Of a stretch of 64,000 nt of DNA, positions 21,756-34,038 are shown in pieces; position 1 is the first letter of the stretch; every line of letters starts with the position of its first letter. Made by a program: the position numbers and the translations under genes. Origin of the DNA: Adineta ricciae. Taxonomy: Eukaryota; Rotifera; Eurotatoria; Adinetida; Adinetidae. Below the pieces are notes generated by a model. That model saw nothing but the letters and a program-made list of their open reading frames with translations. It made no database searches and was not told where the DNA came from. The stretch is from contig CAJNOJ010000325.1 in NCBI GenBank assembly GCA_905250025.1, positions 1 to 64,000 on the forward strand, given 5' to 3'.

Positions 21756-23789
21756 TAATAGATTCATCAACATCAAGCTGGAGACGAATATATACATTCG
21801 AACGTTTCTGTAGGGTTTAGACATATAATTGAATAAAATCATTATCTAAAATATGATTCTTTTTGAAAGAATAAAGATTAAAGAACATAGTATAATCTTG
21901 ACTTGGCCTACCGCCATCAATAAATATGTGATGAGTTTTTTTAATAAGACGAACCAATTTATTATTTAGGGTACTTTCAAACAAAATTAATTTAAATGAA
22001 CAGAAAAGAATAATCTTCCACAAAAAATCCCGTCTTACGATCTAACGGACCGCTATATAATGATGTCCAGACTAGAATTCATCTGCATTTGATACGAAAC
22101 GCTGATTATTTAACTACTAGCATAAACTCAACGATGGCATCGAAACTGTTCTACTTCTTTTGCGTTGAGCACTTTTACATGGAAATTCCGTACACGACTG
22201 ATGCATTACATATATATCCTCCATAGACTTTATATCATCTCATCTATGGTTCTTGTTTATTCTATGTATTCTTAATTACAATGATTTTTCTAGAAGCAGA
22301 AGTAATCTAATTGAGGGTGTTGTTGGAGAACATTTTCACCGGTTATGACAGCAAAAATATTATGTGCTTACACCCGCTCACACACAATAACCTATTGGTG
22401 ATAATTTCCGATTTACTTCATCTTTCAATAAAACCAATCCAAAGTTGTTTCTCTTTTTCTTTAATCGAGATGACTAATTCTATTCTATACTTCAGAACAT
22501 CTTCGCATGCAGATAGTTCTCCATCACTTTGTAGCTCTAAAGTCAAATCTACCAACTTGTTTTCTTCACTTGTATTTAAAATGGTGGAGCAACTAGTGTT
22601 GAATCTCTTAGGGTGCTAGAAATAATGTTGAAGTCTCGTACAGTCGTCATTCAACAAACGTACAGGACATCGACCACTCGAACTAAAATGCGTATGATGA
22701 GAATTTTGCGAAAAGTAAGATATCGCATTTGTTGCGTGTTTAAAATGACAGACATATCAATATTCATGTTAGTTGCTGCTGATACGTTTGCCAGAATTAT
22801 GTCTGAAATTAGTTTACCAGTGTTAATAAAAGAACGTTTTCACAGAGGTATTGAATTTAAATAGAACTTACGAGTAACACACCATTTGCTTAGCATCTTA
22901 GTTTGTAAAGTACCTTGTTAAAACAGGATATTACACTTAAAACGTTTTATTGAGAAAACCACGGAGAAAGAGGATTTTTAACCGCTAATTTTCAGACTCT
23001 TTCAACATAAAGCGTTAACACAGCTTAAAAGAGAAAATTTCAAGGGTAAAACTGTTTATAACTGTAAAATCAGAAAAAAGCCCTGATACAAAGATAAAAC
23101 GCAAATTTGACCGTTTATTGGCTGCTTGGGAATGACATGTTCTGTCACTGTAGTTTATTACTGTTTAATCATCACGCAGTTTATCTCTTTATTGTTGTCA
23201 ACCAGTACATAATTGTGAGTGTTTTCTTCACATATTTTGTTTCAAAGAATGAAATCCCGAGTTTTCTTGCCATATGCATTCTTTGCCAATGACGATTTGT
23301 CTCATAAATAGCAAATCAGAAGCTATTCGATGAAATATGAATTTCAAGCATCCATACTGCATTGAGAAAATTGACTGTAGGAATTTGCTTATGGTAATCC
23401 AAAAGTAGTAACGCAGGTACATCGTTCCATTAAGCAGAGACCAACAGAATTTTCTTTTCCCATCACTAGATAGAACGTGTTTCACTATATCTTTCTATGG
23501 CATTTAATAAGTTGGTGAAAATTTGAGAAACGGTTTTGATGGATTCTTTCTTATATTTATATGGAAGCACGAGCCAAGGAATGGCAGGAAATCTTCTTAA
23601 CGGAATGATGTACTTCCCTCACGACTTTCAGTTTACCTTAAGTAAAAGTGGATCCGCTTCTCCTCCCATGAATTCATTAGTTTTCGGTTTTTCAGTCTCA
23701 AATGATATTAGTGCGATAAATTGAGTGTGAACGAAATACTTTTAACTATTTTTCAGCAAGGATTTTTTAGAAGATTTTTGTTTTTAGAA
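21756..23789. other. Long stretch between block copy 1 and the kynureninase-like gene
   Basis: No gene was recognised. Short frames (for example 22311-22619 and 22613-22864) have no familiar motifs. A repeat at about 23390-23530 recurs at about 25562-25690 in the same orientation. Part of it also appears inverted at about 23565-23620. Confidence 0.4.
23390..23530 (+). repeat. Left member of a diverged direct repeat
   Basis: The segment around AATCCAAAAGTAGTAACGCA and the following AGCAGAGA, TTCTTTTC and GAACGTGTTT words recurs in the same order at about 25562-25690. The two lie on either side of the kynureninase-like gene. A stretch at 23565-23620 is similar to part of it in inverted orientation (GGAATGATGTAC against GTACATCGTTCC). 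It looks like a dispersed noncoding repeat; the family is unknown. Confidence 0.5.
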
Positions 23790-25025
23790 ATGGCTGCCGC
23801 TCAAATTTCGAATGGAAATTTTTCTGAATCATGTTCTGTCACCAAAACTTTGAAACCACTCGGTACTGCCCCACTTGACGAGGATACAATCGCACATTAT
23901 GTATTACCATTATTTTCTTGCATTTTAAAACGTGATGTCAAAGAAACTTACCTTGCAAATCATTCGTTAGGCCGTCCACTAGACGCAACCATTAACGATC
24001 TAGCTGAAGGAATGAATGCTTGGTATACCCATTGGGACGAAGCATGGGATTCATGGTGGAAAGAAATAGACGCCTGGCGCGCTGCAACAGCGAATCTTCT
24101 GAATGCATCCCGTGCTGATTGTATCGTACCGAAGACGAGTGCTGGTCAAGGCTTACTTTCTGTACTAAATAGTTTCGGCACACCACCATGCGTGCCAACA
24201 ACTACAGGAGAATTCGACTCACTCGACCATATTCTAAAACAGTATGCAATTACTAATCATGCCACAGTTACATGAGTAGCACCGCGTGAAGATGGCTGTT
24301 TCTACGTAAACGATCTCATTGCTAAGCTCGATGATGTTGACCTTGTGGTTGTCTCTCATGTATTCTTTGCTACTGGTCAAATATTGGCCGACTTGCCACG
24401 GCTTATATCTGCTACACATCAAGCAAATGTCTATATTCTACTTGATGTCTATCATAGTTATGGTGTGCTACCACTCGATGTGACTGCACTTGATATTGAT
24501 TTTGCTGTGGCTGGTAGCTATAAGTATTTACGCAGTGGGCTAAGCGCATGTTGGCTATATGTTTCACCTAAAATATTGATGACTGAACGTACTACACGTG
24601 ATACTGGATGGTTTGCGAAGAAAGATCCATTTAGTTATCATCGCGCTATACCACCAATCCTCGCAGATGGTGGAAATCGTTGGTTGGAATCAACATTCAA
24701 TCCTCTGAGTTTCTATCTGGCGGGTGCAGGGTTAACCTTTGTGACCACAATTGGAGTATCTCGTCTTCGAGCTTAGTCCTTAAAGCAAAAGCGTTTTCTC
24801 GCTGCAGCTTTGCGTCGAAATGGTGTATTTTGTCGTGGAAAAGGAGAAGAGTACGGTGCTTTTTTGATAGTTTCTCATAAAAATTCATCGGAGTTTGTCA
24901 CACGACTTAAGACTGCTGGCGTGAATGTTGACGCACGCGATGAAGGAGTAAGACTTACTCCAGACATACTCAACACTGAAACACAACTTATACATGCGGT
25001 TGAAATTATAGCAGAACTGTTTTGA
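23790..25025 (+). pseudogene. Kynureninase-like PLP enzyme, no introns, two in-frame stops
   Basis: One frame of 411 codons (410 residues plus stop) runs without frameshift from ATG 23790 to the stop at 25023-25025, interrupted by TGA at 24273-24275 and TAG at 24774-24776. Motifs fit fold-type I PLP enzymes of the kynureninase/class V aminotransferase group: YLANHSLGRPLD near the start, DVYHSYGVLPLD with the cofactor-side Asp, AGSYKYLRSG with the Schiff-base Lys, then TGWFAKKDPFSYH and STFNPLSFYLAGAG. Length is normal for kynureninase. The lack of introns, in a region where most neighbours have 50-nt introns, suggests a retrocopy or transfer from a bacterium. An acceptor-like TTTTTAG just before the ATG leaves a 5' intron possible. 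It probably no longer makes a full enzyme unless the stops are read through. Confidence 0.75.
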
Positions 25026-25561
25026 TAAATTCGAACACTTCTCACACATTTTTGTGTGTAATTAGTCAGACAATGTAATATTCTTTTATATATACAGCAG
25101 AAATAAAAACGAAAGGAAGAAAACCGGTTTATGTATTTTCAGTTATTTTGACCGAAAATAAATTTCTTCTGACTGAATTATAAAAATAAATTCAAATAGT
25201 CAAGATATTTTTGCGCTAATTTCTGACCTAAGCGGACAAGATTTTGCAAAACGCGTTTGAATGCATAAAAAAATGAACAAATTTCATCTTGTATAGATGA
25301 TAATCGAGATTTCTGATTATACAAAAGAACGCAAACTGAGGCTTATGCTTTTTACAAAAATATGATTTCATTATGAATATGGAATGTTCGTTAGTAGTAG
25401 ATTGTTGTCTACGTTAAGATACAGTAATGAAAATTTTTATCTTTATTTTATGAAAAAAAGATGAAAACCATACTCTTTATTCTCAAAACTAGAAATTATG
25501 TGATGGAACGCTTTTAGTAATTCTGTATAAAATACACAAACGATTGGTAAAGTCACAAAAT

Positions 25562-25690
25562 ACTTAAGACAATCCAAAAGTAGTAAGGCAGGCGTATCAT
25601 TCCTTTCAGCAGAGATATACAAAACTTTCTTTTCGCCGCTAAATAGAGCGTGTTTTGCTCTATTTTGCTATGATCTTTAATAAATTGGTA
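25562..25690 (+). repeat. Right member of a diverged direct repeat
   Basis: It matches about 23390-23530 in the same orientation, for instance AATCCAAAAGTAGTAAGGCA, AGCAGAGA and TTCTTTTC, then AGAGCGTGTTT. Together the two members bracket the kynureninase-like gene about 2.1 kb apart. Confidence 0.5.
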
Positions 25691-25805
25691 GAATTTGAAG
25701 ATTCTCGATTCATATACCTCTTGAATTGATAAAGTCGATAATTTTTACATTATTATCTCTTGATTACCGTAGAAGTACTATGACATGCTCCAGATTTATT
25801 TCACG

Positions 25806-25990
25806 AACAGCTCCCCCTTTTTGCTTTCTACTCTTCTTTTCTACGTACAGCACCCCCGATTTTCTCCATGATGGCGGATTCATCGTATACTATGTGAAAT
25901 TCGGACTCACCTTGCTATTTGATAAACGGCTCCCCCTTTTAACGTTCTACTCGTGTTCCTCGTGTACAAAACCCCCCGTTTTTTCATTCT
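25806..25990. repeat. Two diverged pyrimidine-rich units with C runs
   Basis: Two units about 119 bases apart share CGGCTCCCCCTTTT-like and TTCTACTC words, then a second C run before TTTT. C runs of five or six lie at 25813, 25853, 25932 and 25972. The pattern suggests an old tandem duplication; no coding or element family is evident. Confidence 0.4.
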
Positions 25991-26486
25991 CATAGTGCAC
26001 CCATAACATACCTAGTAAGTAGCTGACCCTTGTTTTGCCATTCTCACTGATATTTTGAACAAAACTGGAATGTCGGACAAACCTACGTACCACAACGAGT
26101 GTTTTAGTTTTAAGTCTGCTGTGAATATTCGATAGTGCTCGTATCCATGCTCGATCGAAGAAATATAATTGGAGAACGTCGGTAGTTCTTCACCGAAGAA
26201 TTTAGATTATTTCTTGTTAAAAGAAATGGATAGATCATTTGATATTTCGCTTCGACTTGAGACGCTTCTTTATTCTGTACGTACCGTGTTGTTTCAAATA
26301 AAAATGAAACCGAGTTATAGAACTTTCGAATACTAGTTTCATATTTCCTTTCTACCACCATTGATCACCGTTAATAACGACGATAGATATAGAAAATATT
26401 CATTTATTATATTTCATAGTAACACACCATTAATTAACCGTCTACAAAACTGTATCAGTATATTTTCTACCGATCCTATTCCAAAT

Positions 26487-28140
26487 ATGAGTAAGTAGAA
26501 TCGAACATCTCTTTATCGGATAAAACAACGTCACTCTTAGGCATAGCTAGGCCAGAAGATTTGTTTATTTGTGGTAAATGTCATACGAATTTTACTGATT
26601 TAAACATTTTTCTCGCGCATCGATCGACTTGTGTCGATGAACAACCGACGATTTTATGTCCTATTAGTAGTTGTCCATTGACAGCACTTCTATCTGCCGA
26701 CTTAGAAACACTTGTTGATGATATTACATCGGATTTGCCTTTGACATCTGTGGAACAAATGACTACTATCAATGAAACAATAGATACGAGTGTTTCGGCT
26801 TCAATGAGTCGTTCATCAAATGAAGATTCAAAATCGGAAGTGACCTTCGACTGTCCAGTGTGTGATAGACAATTTGAGTTACAAACTGCTTTAGAAAATC
26901 ATATTTTCGAACATTCGATTTGGATTCGTAACGATGAAAATACCAACGTGTCATTTATGTATAACAACGTTATCAACGAACCACTTGGATGTAAGCAATG
27001 TTCACTTACATTTGCTTCAAATACTTCATTGCACATTCATGAAAAAATATGTAAGACTTTATTCAAATCTAATTTAAAATACTCATACACATTCATCTTC
27101 GTTGAGAAAGTACCTGAGTTGTGAATATGCCATAGTAGAGAGTCACACACATGTTCTTGTCTTGAACATATAAGCCGAAAATTATATTTTAGTTCATGGT
27201 CTCAATTTGGTATTTCGTTGTTTGAATGAAACTTGTTCTGAACTATTTGATAAACCTATTGATTACATTCATCATGCACAAATTCATAGTCAACGATGGC
27301 TTGCTAATGCTGATCATTCATCTCAGAAGGACGGCGATCGTCGTCTCAGACGTATACATCGATGTAAAATATGCAAGAAATTATTTCCAACGTCGGATCA
27401 ATTAAAATATCATCTGCAATATGAAAAGCACCAATTCTTCTGCCAGTTATGTCCAGCTGAATTTGAAACAAGTAACTCTTATCATAATCATTTAGCTGAA
27501 CATTCCGATTTAGCACTTCATCGTTGTACACGATGCAGCAAGTCGTTTTTTAAGCGAACTGAGCTATCCAGACATATGGTTGTCGAACATAACAGCGAGA
27601 TATCTCAGCAAACAATTTGTTCAATTTGCAACTTGACATTTTCAACGCGTTTTCATTTGAATCGACATAATGCAACGAAACATTCGGATATCAAACCATT
27701 CAAATGTAAAGAAAATGGTTGTGAGCAAGCATTTGCTCGGTAAAAGCGAAGTTGACAGTTTTCGTTCCTTATAATCTATCATTTTAGCAAAGATAAATTA
27801 AAACAACATGAAGCCAAACACAGTGCAAAAGGTGGAATGTATATATGTGAAGATTGTAATAAAGTATTTGTTCGATATGAACATTTACGAGATCATTCTA
27901 TTGCAAAACATTCACATCAGTATCCATTTAGGTATTGAAGGTCTTTTAGGCGATAAAACAAAACTTTTCCACTGTTTTTTTAGTTGTGAACACTGTGGGA
28001 AGAGTTTTATTCATCAAAGTCAATTGTATGAACATTATAAACAGAATCATTCGCATGGAAAGCAAACGACAAATGAACAGTTGACATTGAATCGATCACA
28101 ATCTAGTAACGAGCAAACGTATGCATCTTTTCAACCCTAA
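26487..28140 (+). CDS. C2H2 zinc-finger protein
   Basis: Five exons are supported by splice signals and phase: 26487-26490 (ATGA only), 26541-27050, 27193-27739, 27788-27931 and 27984-28140, total 453 residues. The sequence begins MSIARPEDLFICGKCHTNF and contains about nine C2H2 fingers (for example CKICKKLFPTSDQLKYH, CTRCSKSFFKRTELSRH, CSICNLTFSTRFHLNRH, CEHCGKSFIHQSQLYEH). An acidic/Ser-rich linker lies at about 60-110. Some fingers are degenerate. The likely role is a nuclear DNA-binding regulator. Reading exon 1 as ATGA|GTAAGT explains the missing in-frame ATG in exon 2. Present once in the window. Confidence 0.85.
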
Positions 28141-28409
28141 TAAATGTAAATATATTAGAGTCTATCGGTCCGAAGCGTTTTTCGATCATTTCAATTTAAA
28201 GAAAATTTTCTGCTGGTCAACAAAGGATCTATTCTAATAGAATAAATATTAAGGAACATAGAGCAAAATATATATGTAAGACACAAGAATGCTTTGTGAT
28301 CTATGATTTTCATTGCTCATCGTCTAGTAACTATCCGATTGCATGACTTTATTTGTGTTTCTTGGTCCTAAGGAATCATCTCTCCTGTGTATATAAAAAA
28401 AGCAATATT

Positions 28410-29036
28410 TTATGCTAAAGGGATTCCAGCGGCACCTTTATTGGCTTGATAGATAGCAGATAGATTGTCATATTGTGTGCTGATTCTGTTGATTTGAGCA
28501 AGAAGTAGTTGACGATGGGCATCTGTTTCTTCTAGTTGCTCAACCATATCTTTTATGCTATAACTTCGCCAAAATGCATTGTTCCGATTGTAGAGTGAGT
28601 TATCGTTGTGTTCATTGCCGAAAACTTCTTTCAAAATACGAATATCATGTGGAATATTAAAATTATCACGACTATTCTCGTGGCTGAATAGATAATAGAA
28701 ATTGTCGTAACCGCTCCATGTAATTGCCGATAGACATAGAGAGCAAGGTTCGTGTGTTGCAAGAAAAATACAATTTTTAGGTTGTGGAAGACTGGAACGA
28801 TCAGTAGTTTCGTAAAGTTTCTTGATAGCATGCATTTCGCCGTGCCAAAGTGGATTTTCAATTTCGTTATTTGTTTCGGCAATAACAACTGATAGATCAG
28901 ACTTTTTTAGAATAGCAGCACCAAAAATTTTGTTTCCTTGAACAACGCCAGCTTGGGTTTTAGGTAAAATATCTTGTTCAATAACTGTTAGTAAACGGCT
29001 TAATAATTGAGAATCATCCATTCGAATTCGCTGCAC
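28410..29036 (-). CDS. Cytidine/deoxycytidylate-deaminase-like enzyme
   Basis: A single exon of 208 residues (start at 29036, or at the second Met, 29021). The zinc-dependent deaminase motif is complete: WHGEMHAIKKLYE (His and catalytic Glu) and EPCSLCLSAITWSGYDNFYY (PCxxC). The variant HGE instead of HAE, and the ITWSGYDNF strand, fit the broad nucleoside/guanine/tRNA-adenosine deaminase superfamily. The substrate cannot be told. It adds a helical C-terminus (DMVEQLEETDAHRQLLLAQI). It is divergent from the amine oxidase, with about 230 bases between the start codons and a TATA-rich run near 29113-29127. Confidence 0.82.
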   Translation of the reverse strand: MQRIRMDDSQLLSRLLTVIEQDILPKTQAGVVQGNKIFGAAILKKSDLSVVIAETNNEIENPLWHGEMHAIKKLYETTDRSSLPQPKNCIFLATHEPCSLCLSAITWSGYDNFYYLFSHENSRDNFNIPHDIRILKEVFGNEHNDNSLYNRNNAFWRSYSIKDMVEQLEETDAHRQLLLAQINRISTQYDNLSAIYQANKGAAGIPLA

Positions 29037-29263
29037 ATAAGAACCGATTGATTTTTATCAAGAGAATCAACACTAGAAATATAACTCAATATACTACTGA
29101 GAGTATTGACAGATGCGATATATATATACCGCACTCTCTTCGTATTAATAATTATCTCGACATATAGAATCGTCCTTCACCCTTTGCTTACATACCTGGC
29201 TTGTATGTATTCAGCACGTGTTATGGTAAACGCTCTATATTTACAAAATAGTAGGACGAAAAT

Positions 29264-31118
29264 ATGGAGTATGCGCAAGTGATTATTGTTGGCGGGGGTA
29301 TTTCGGGCCTTGCAGCAGCAAAGACTTTAGGACATGCAGTGAAATATGTTCTAATCGAAGCACAAGATTATCTAGGTGGTCGAGTACTTACCGTCGATGC
29401 GGGTATAGTTGAAAGAAAACTAACACGATGATCTTTTTACTTATTGTTTTTATGTTTCATATAGCACCGGACTTGGCTGTTGACATGGTATTTAGGATGT
29501 TATTCGAATGTTTTCTTGCAGGTGAACATGTCAGTGATGTTTTTAGGGTGCTCAATATGTACTTGGAGATAAGTCGGCACTATACAAGATCTGTGATGAA
29601 TTGAAGATGCTTCTTGATGATGACGATGCTGATGATGATGGTGTGTAGTATATTTTGATATCAATAGGTTTATTGCTTTATTATATGTAGAGGCCGTAGT
29701 TGTGACTACTGACGGAAAAACTATCAATTCTGAGTTGATGGATAAAGCAACTGACTTCTGGGAACGTTCAATCGACGATGCGGAAGATAAATCTGACGGG
29801 CAACAATCAGGGCTTGCTGTTTCTTTTGCAGATTTTGTTCCGAAAGTATTTCAGAGGCGATTATTATCATGTTCATTATTTCCTCGTGAGTTATTCGGGC
29901 CGATTACAGATTATTTCATGAAATCAGAAATGACTGATGCCAATTGCATTTCATTATCCGATTTGAACTTGATCGGTTAGTAAATGACATAAGACATTTT
30001 TATTCGCCTTTGATCGTTGTCTTTGTTTTCATAGAATATAGTAATTATGAAGATCCGCCAGGTGAATATGAAAACGATTTAAAATATACTGGTTATCGTC
30101 CGTTGGTCAATTATCTGAAATCATTTATACCAAATGATCAACGAATACGTTTGAATTGTGAAGTCGTGCGAGTTAAGTTTCTTTCCACAGAACGTAAATT
30201 ATCCGTCGAAATTCATGATTCACAGAAACAACAAAAGAAAACCATGATCTGTGATCATATCATTTGGACAACTTCATTAGGTTATTTGAAAGAACATTTT
30301 CATCGAATCTTTGCTGATGAACACGATCTACTTCGACAGAAACAAAATGCGATTACTAACATTGGTTTCGGAGTCTTGAATAAGGTATATTCAATTTTTA
30401 ATCATCCATATTCTACACAACAATTCGAATTTTTCAGGTAATACTCATTTACAAGAAAAAGTTCTGGCGACAAAGTGCGAATAGCATTATACTGCTACAC
30501 ACTCAAGAAAATCATCTCTTTGAAATGTCGGATACTTTACGACAATTGTTATCTAATGGGTCAATCGATCCGAGTGTCGTCCAAGAGGTTGCTCATGGAT
30601 TGTCCTATTGTGATGTTTTACCGTGCACTGACATTCCAGTGTTGGTCTGCTGGTTCGGTGGTCCAGCAGCCATAACGATTGAAAATTTCACCGAGCAATT
30701 CATTGGGCAAATCTGTCATGAAACCATATGTAGCTATTTAAAAATCGATCAGGACAGATACCCACCGGTTCGAGTACTAAAGTATGACAATCGCTTATGA
30801 TATTCTCTCATTAACTTGTCTTTCCGTAGGAGTGGATGGCATAATAATAAATATACTCGAGGATCGTACTCGTATCATTCGGTTCGTTCGAGTAAGCAAG
30901 ATGGGAAACAACTACGGATTCCGTATGCACCGGACGGAGTAAGTATATTGGTTGATTCATATAACTAGCTGAGTAATAAAATATTCAACGGTTTTTGTTA
31001 GATTCAAAGAATTCTGTTTGCTGGCGAAGCAACGCATGAGCAATACTATGCATCAGTAAATGCGGCATTTGAAACTGGCACTCAAGCAGCGAAGAAAATC
31101 TTATCAATTATCAATTAA
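29264..31118 (+). CDS. Flavin-containing amine oxidase (polyamine/monoamine oxidase family)
   Basis: Eight exons: 29264-29402, 29465-29487, 29547-29640, 29691-29975, 30035-30384, 30438-30781, 30830-30938 and 31002-31118, total 486 residues. The FAD-binding Rossmann motif is at the start (QVIIVGGGISGLAAAKTL), with LIEAQDYLGGRV next and DMGAQYVLG across a splice junction. Mid-protein has FGVLNKV. The C-terminus has YTRGSYSY, RILFAGEATHEQYYASVNAA and a final helix, the FAD-contact region of the family. These enzymes oxidise polyamines or similar amines. No targeting signal was seen. An acidic Asp run (about 80-90) is unusual. Two introns would be missed without the motifs because the exons are tiny (23 nt for exon 2). 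Confidence 0.87.
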
Positions 31119-31414
31119 ATTTCATCAATCATCTTTCTCTTAATACTCTCGAACAATTCCTTTTTTTAATCTTTTTAACATTGATTCAGACGTAAAATAA
31201 AACATCAAACAAAGCTTTTCCTTGTAACATATATAAATATTATTTGCCTCAGTGCAACTTCCTCTTATTAAAACGAAATACGTCTGTAGGAGGCTTACTT
31301 ACTTACGTGTATAGAGCATCGAGCAAAAGACTAACGTGTCATTTTTGTTCTCAAGACAATCCATATTTATTTTCTCATAGTTAATTCTATACAGGATAAT
31401 GACAAAAATTGCTA

Positions 31415-32020
31415 TTAAATAATTCTCCACTTTTCTGTTCTTAAACGCAGATCACTACCTGCTGTTGATCGACTGAGAAACCAATTTGAAAGGTAGGGCC
31501 AGCTCGTCGATATCGTCAACACGTCCAATAGATATCGAAAACCAAATAGCGTAGTTGACGCCGGAAGCGTTCCGATGTACAAGTGTAAATATAAAATGAA
31601 TTCTAAAAAGAAGGTATCAATATAGACTGGTCTATCAATTGTAAAATAATGCACATTCACAGCACAAAAATAGTTAATACAAATTAAGGCCGATATTACA
31701 GTTTGCATTTAACAGTTGACAGATGAATTATCTGGAATATTTGAATTGGTGAGAACTGTCAACCGAGTATTATAAGCGAATATAGTTATAACTTTCAGCA
31801 GTGTTTGAATCAGGACTATTGTCGTCAATTGTCGATTAAGCCGACGACGAAGGAGTCGAACTGTTCGATAAGCAATTTGTCGTGCGTTTCGGTAGATTAG
31901 CAATGCAAAAATGATTGTGATGAAAAGAGGGTGAAGGTGCGAATAATACAGATATCTGTATGACGCACTAACGATTGATAAAAACTTGTTTAAATTACTA
32001 AGATAATAAGTATGTACCAC
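31415..32020 (-). pseudogene. C-terminal fragment of a rhodopsin-like GPCR
   Basis: The minus strand encodes helix 5 (LFITIIFALLIYRNARQIA), a basic loop (RLLRRRLNRQL) and helix 6 (TTIVLIQTLLKVITIFAY). After a TAA at 31709-31711 it continues in the same frame with a helix 7-like part (ISALICINYFCAVNVHYF). Helices 1-4 are absent upstream. The loop and helix pattern is that of the intronless peptide-type GPCRs common in bdelloids. The missing front and the in-frame stop make it a relic. Confidence 0.6.
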
Positions 32021-32626
32021 AGTTTTTCAACACAATATAATATACTGATCAACAAATCAAACTGACCATTCGCAAAAAATACTGAGCATTTAAATACAAC
32101 CCGAACTTATTCGTTCAGATATGCGTTCCAACTCTGACCACCCCACTGCTTCCAAGTAGAACTCGATGTGCTCTACCGATTTCAATGACAAGATTGCAAG
32201 AAATCGTATCCTTTTTCCTTCAAAAACCCAAAAACTGTAAAAAAAGACAGTGGAAAAACATCAAGATTTTGGAAAGCTTCCAGCCGATTCCCTTCTGGGC
32301 AATTTACAGTGGTTCGAATATCGGCTTCGGATAGAGTTCGACGAGCTCTATCGATTCCAATCATAAATACCTTTCACTAATACCCACATCCTCACACGCT
32401 GGTTTCTTTCTTCTACTAACAAGTTATATGAATAGACGGACGACACAATGCATAAGAGTCTTTTTTCTTTCTTTCTGAACAGTTGTGTTCGGTAATGATC
32501 AATTACAACGTCGCATGAACATACGTGTGTTTTTCTTTCAGTCATGGCTCACTAATCATTCGTAAGTGCACATACTCACCAATACACGTACTTATTTTTG
32601 TCTTTGTATGTTCTTCGAACGACAAG
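32021..32626. other. Stretch between GPCR relic and histidine phosphatase
   Basis: No gene was recognised. Two similar words of about 28 bases occur in the same orientation (about 32161-32188 and 32336-32363; AACTCGATGTGCTCTACCGA against GTTCGACGAGCTCTATCGA), 175 bases apart. Otherwise AT-rich. Confidence 0.4.
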
Positions 32627-34038
32627 ATGAGTTTAACATATATCCGTTTATTTATATCGATTGTTATTTTAATACACGAAATCGATGCTCGACATCGCTC
32701 CTACTATGGGACTAAAGCTCCATATAAAGTACCTGTATCATCATCACATGTTCCTAAGGAGTTTGAATTGGTATGCAGCCAAATGATTGTTCGACATGGT
32801 TGTCGAACTTTGAAAACTGTCGATTTCGATCGTTTAACAATGATGCTGTGGAACCAAGCGAAAAACGAAAATGCACTGACAGACTATGGTCGACAATTTG
32901 GCGAAGATATTCAAGATTTTATGACCATTACTGATAGAATAGGGTTTGTAAACAAGTTTGAAATTTCCCTTCTTTCATATAAATCAAAATAGGCGTGAAC
33001 AACTCTCAAAACTCGGTAAACGCGAACAGAAAAATCTCGCCCATCGTTTGAGCAAACGTTTTGAACACATTTTACGCAATTCTTCGAGAAAGATTCGACT
33101 TGTTAGTAGTGGTTTGCCTCGAACGCAAACAAGTCTACACGCATTTGCTACAGGAATGCCATTGGATGCTGCATCTCTATTCATTTATGAAAATCCAAAT
33201 CCCAATTTACTTCTCTTTAATCCGAGTTCTACAAAACGCCATCAACGATTCCATAGCACACTGGAATCGATTCGAATTCAACCATTGTCTAAGCGAATGG
33301 CGTATAAATTTCTCAGGCGTCTATATAAACCGTCGTTCATTCGTCGGCTCGCTCATGGTCATTATAACATTGTCGATCACGACCTGAAACAATCGATCGA
33401 GAACGAAATCGATGCTGCAAGTGCTCATCATGCTGTTCTATTAAATACTGCGAGTTTACGTGAAGACGGTGTTCGACCTTTGCTCGAAAAGTATTTCTCT
33501 CCCGATGAACAACAATGGTTTACTTATCTTTACGATGCAAAAGTTAGAAATCATTAAAACTTTTCTCGAAATTTTCTATTTTCTTTTTTTTCTATAGAAA
33601 TATTATCAATCGGGTCCGAGCTTTTACAATCAAACCATATCGTTCGATAATGCTCAAGTTTTACTTGATGACTTTGTACTCCATGCCGAAGAATGTTCAC
33701 GAACAACTGCGAAACATTTTCTTCGTGCCCGATTTGGACATGCCGAAACCATTATTCCATTTGCAGCTCTTCTCCAAATTCCAATCTTAAGCGACAAGCA
33801 AACATTCATCAACGATACGTTCACCTATGAAAATAATGCATGGCGCGGAGAAATTCTTTCTCCACTGTCAGCTAACATTCAATGGGAAATCTATCGATAT
33901 GAAAATATTCTCGTTCGAATGTTGTTAAACGAATATCCAGTTCCATTTAAACGGCAATGTCGACCGTACAGTGAAAGACATCATTTATTCTATTCATTCG
34001 ATGAACTCAAACGATGTTATCGTAGACAAAAATCCTGA
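32627..34038 (+). CDS. Secreted/ER histidine phosphatase, MINPP-like
   Basis: Three exons (32627-32943, 32993-33542, 33598-34038; introns of 49 and 55 nt) give 435 residues. It begins with a signal peptide (YIRLFISIVILIHEIDA). YYGTKAPY and the catalytic MIVRHGCR segment follow, then KLGKREQKNLAHRL and GHAETIIPFAALL with the proton-donor HAE-type motif. The C-terminus is CRPYSERHHLFYSFDELKRCY. This order matches multiple inositol polyphosphate phosphatase and 2-phosphoxylose phosphatase relatives. The RHG motif is followed by CRTLK instead of the common xRxP. The predicted site is the secretory pathway; the substrate is not proven. Confidence 0.82.

Larger units (their letters stand above)
25026..26486. 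other. Intergenic stretch with two repeat families
   Basis: No gene was recognised. It carries the right member of a direct repeat (about 25562-25690) and a pair of C-run-rich units near 25806-25990. The rest is AT-rich. Confidence 0.45.
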
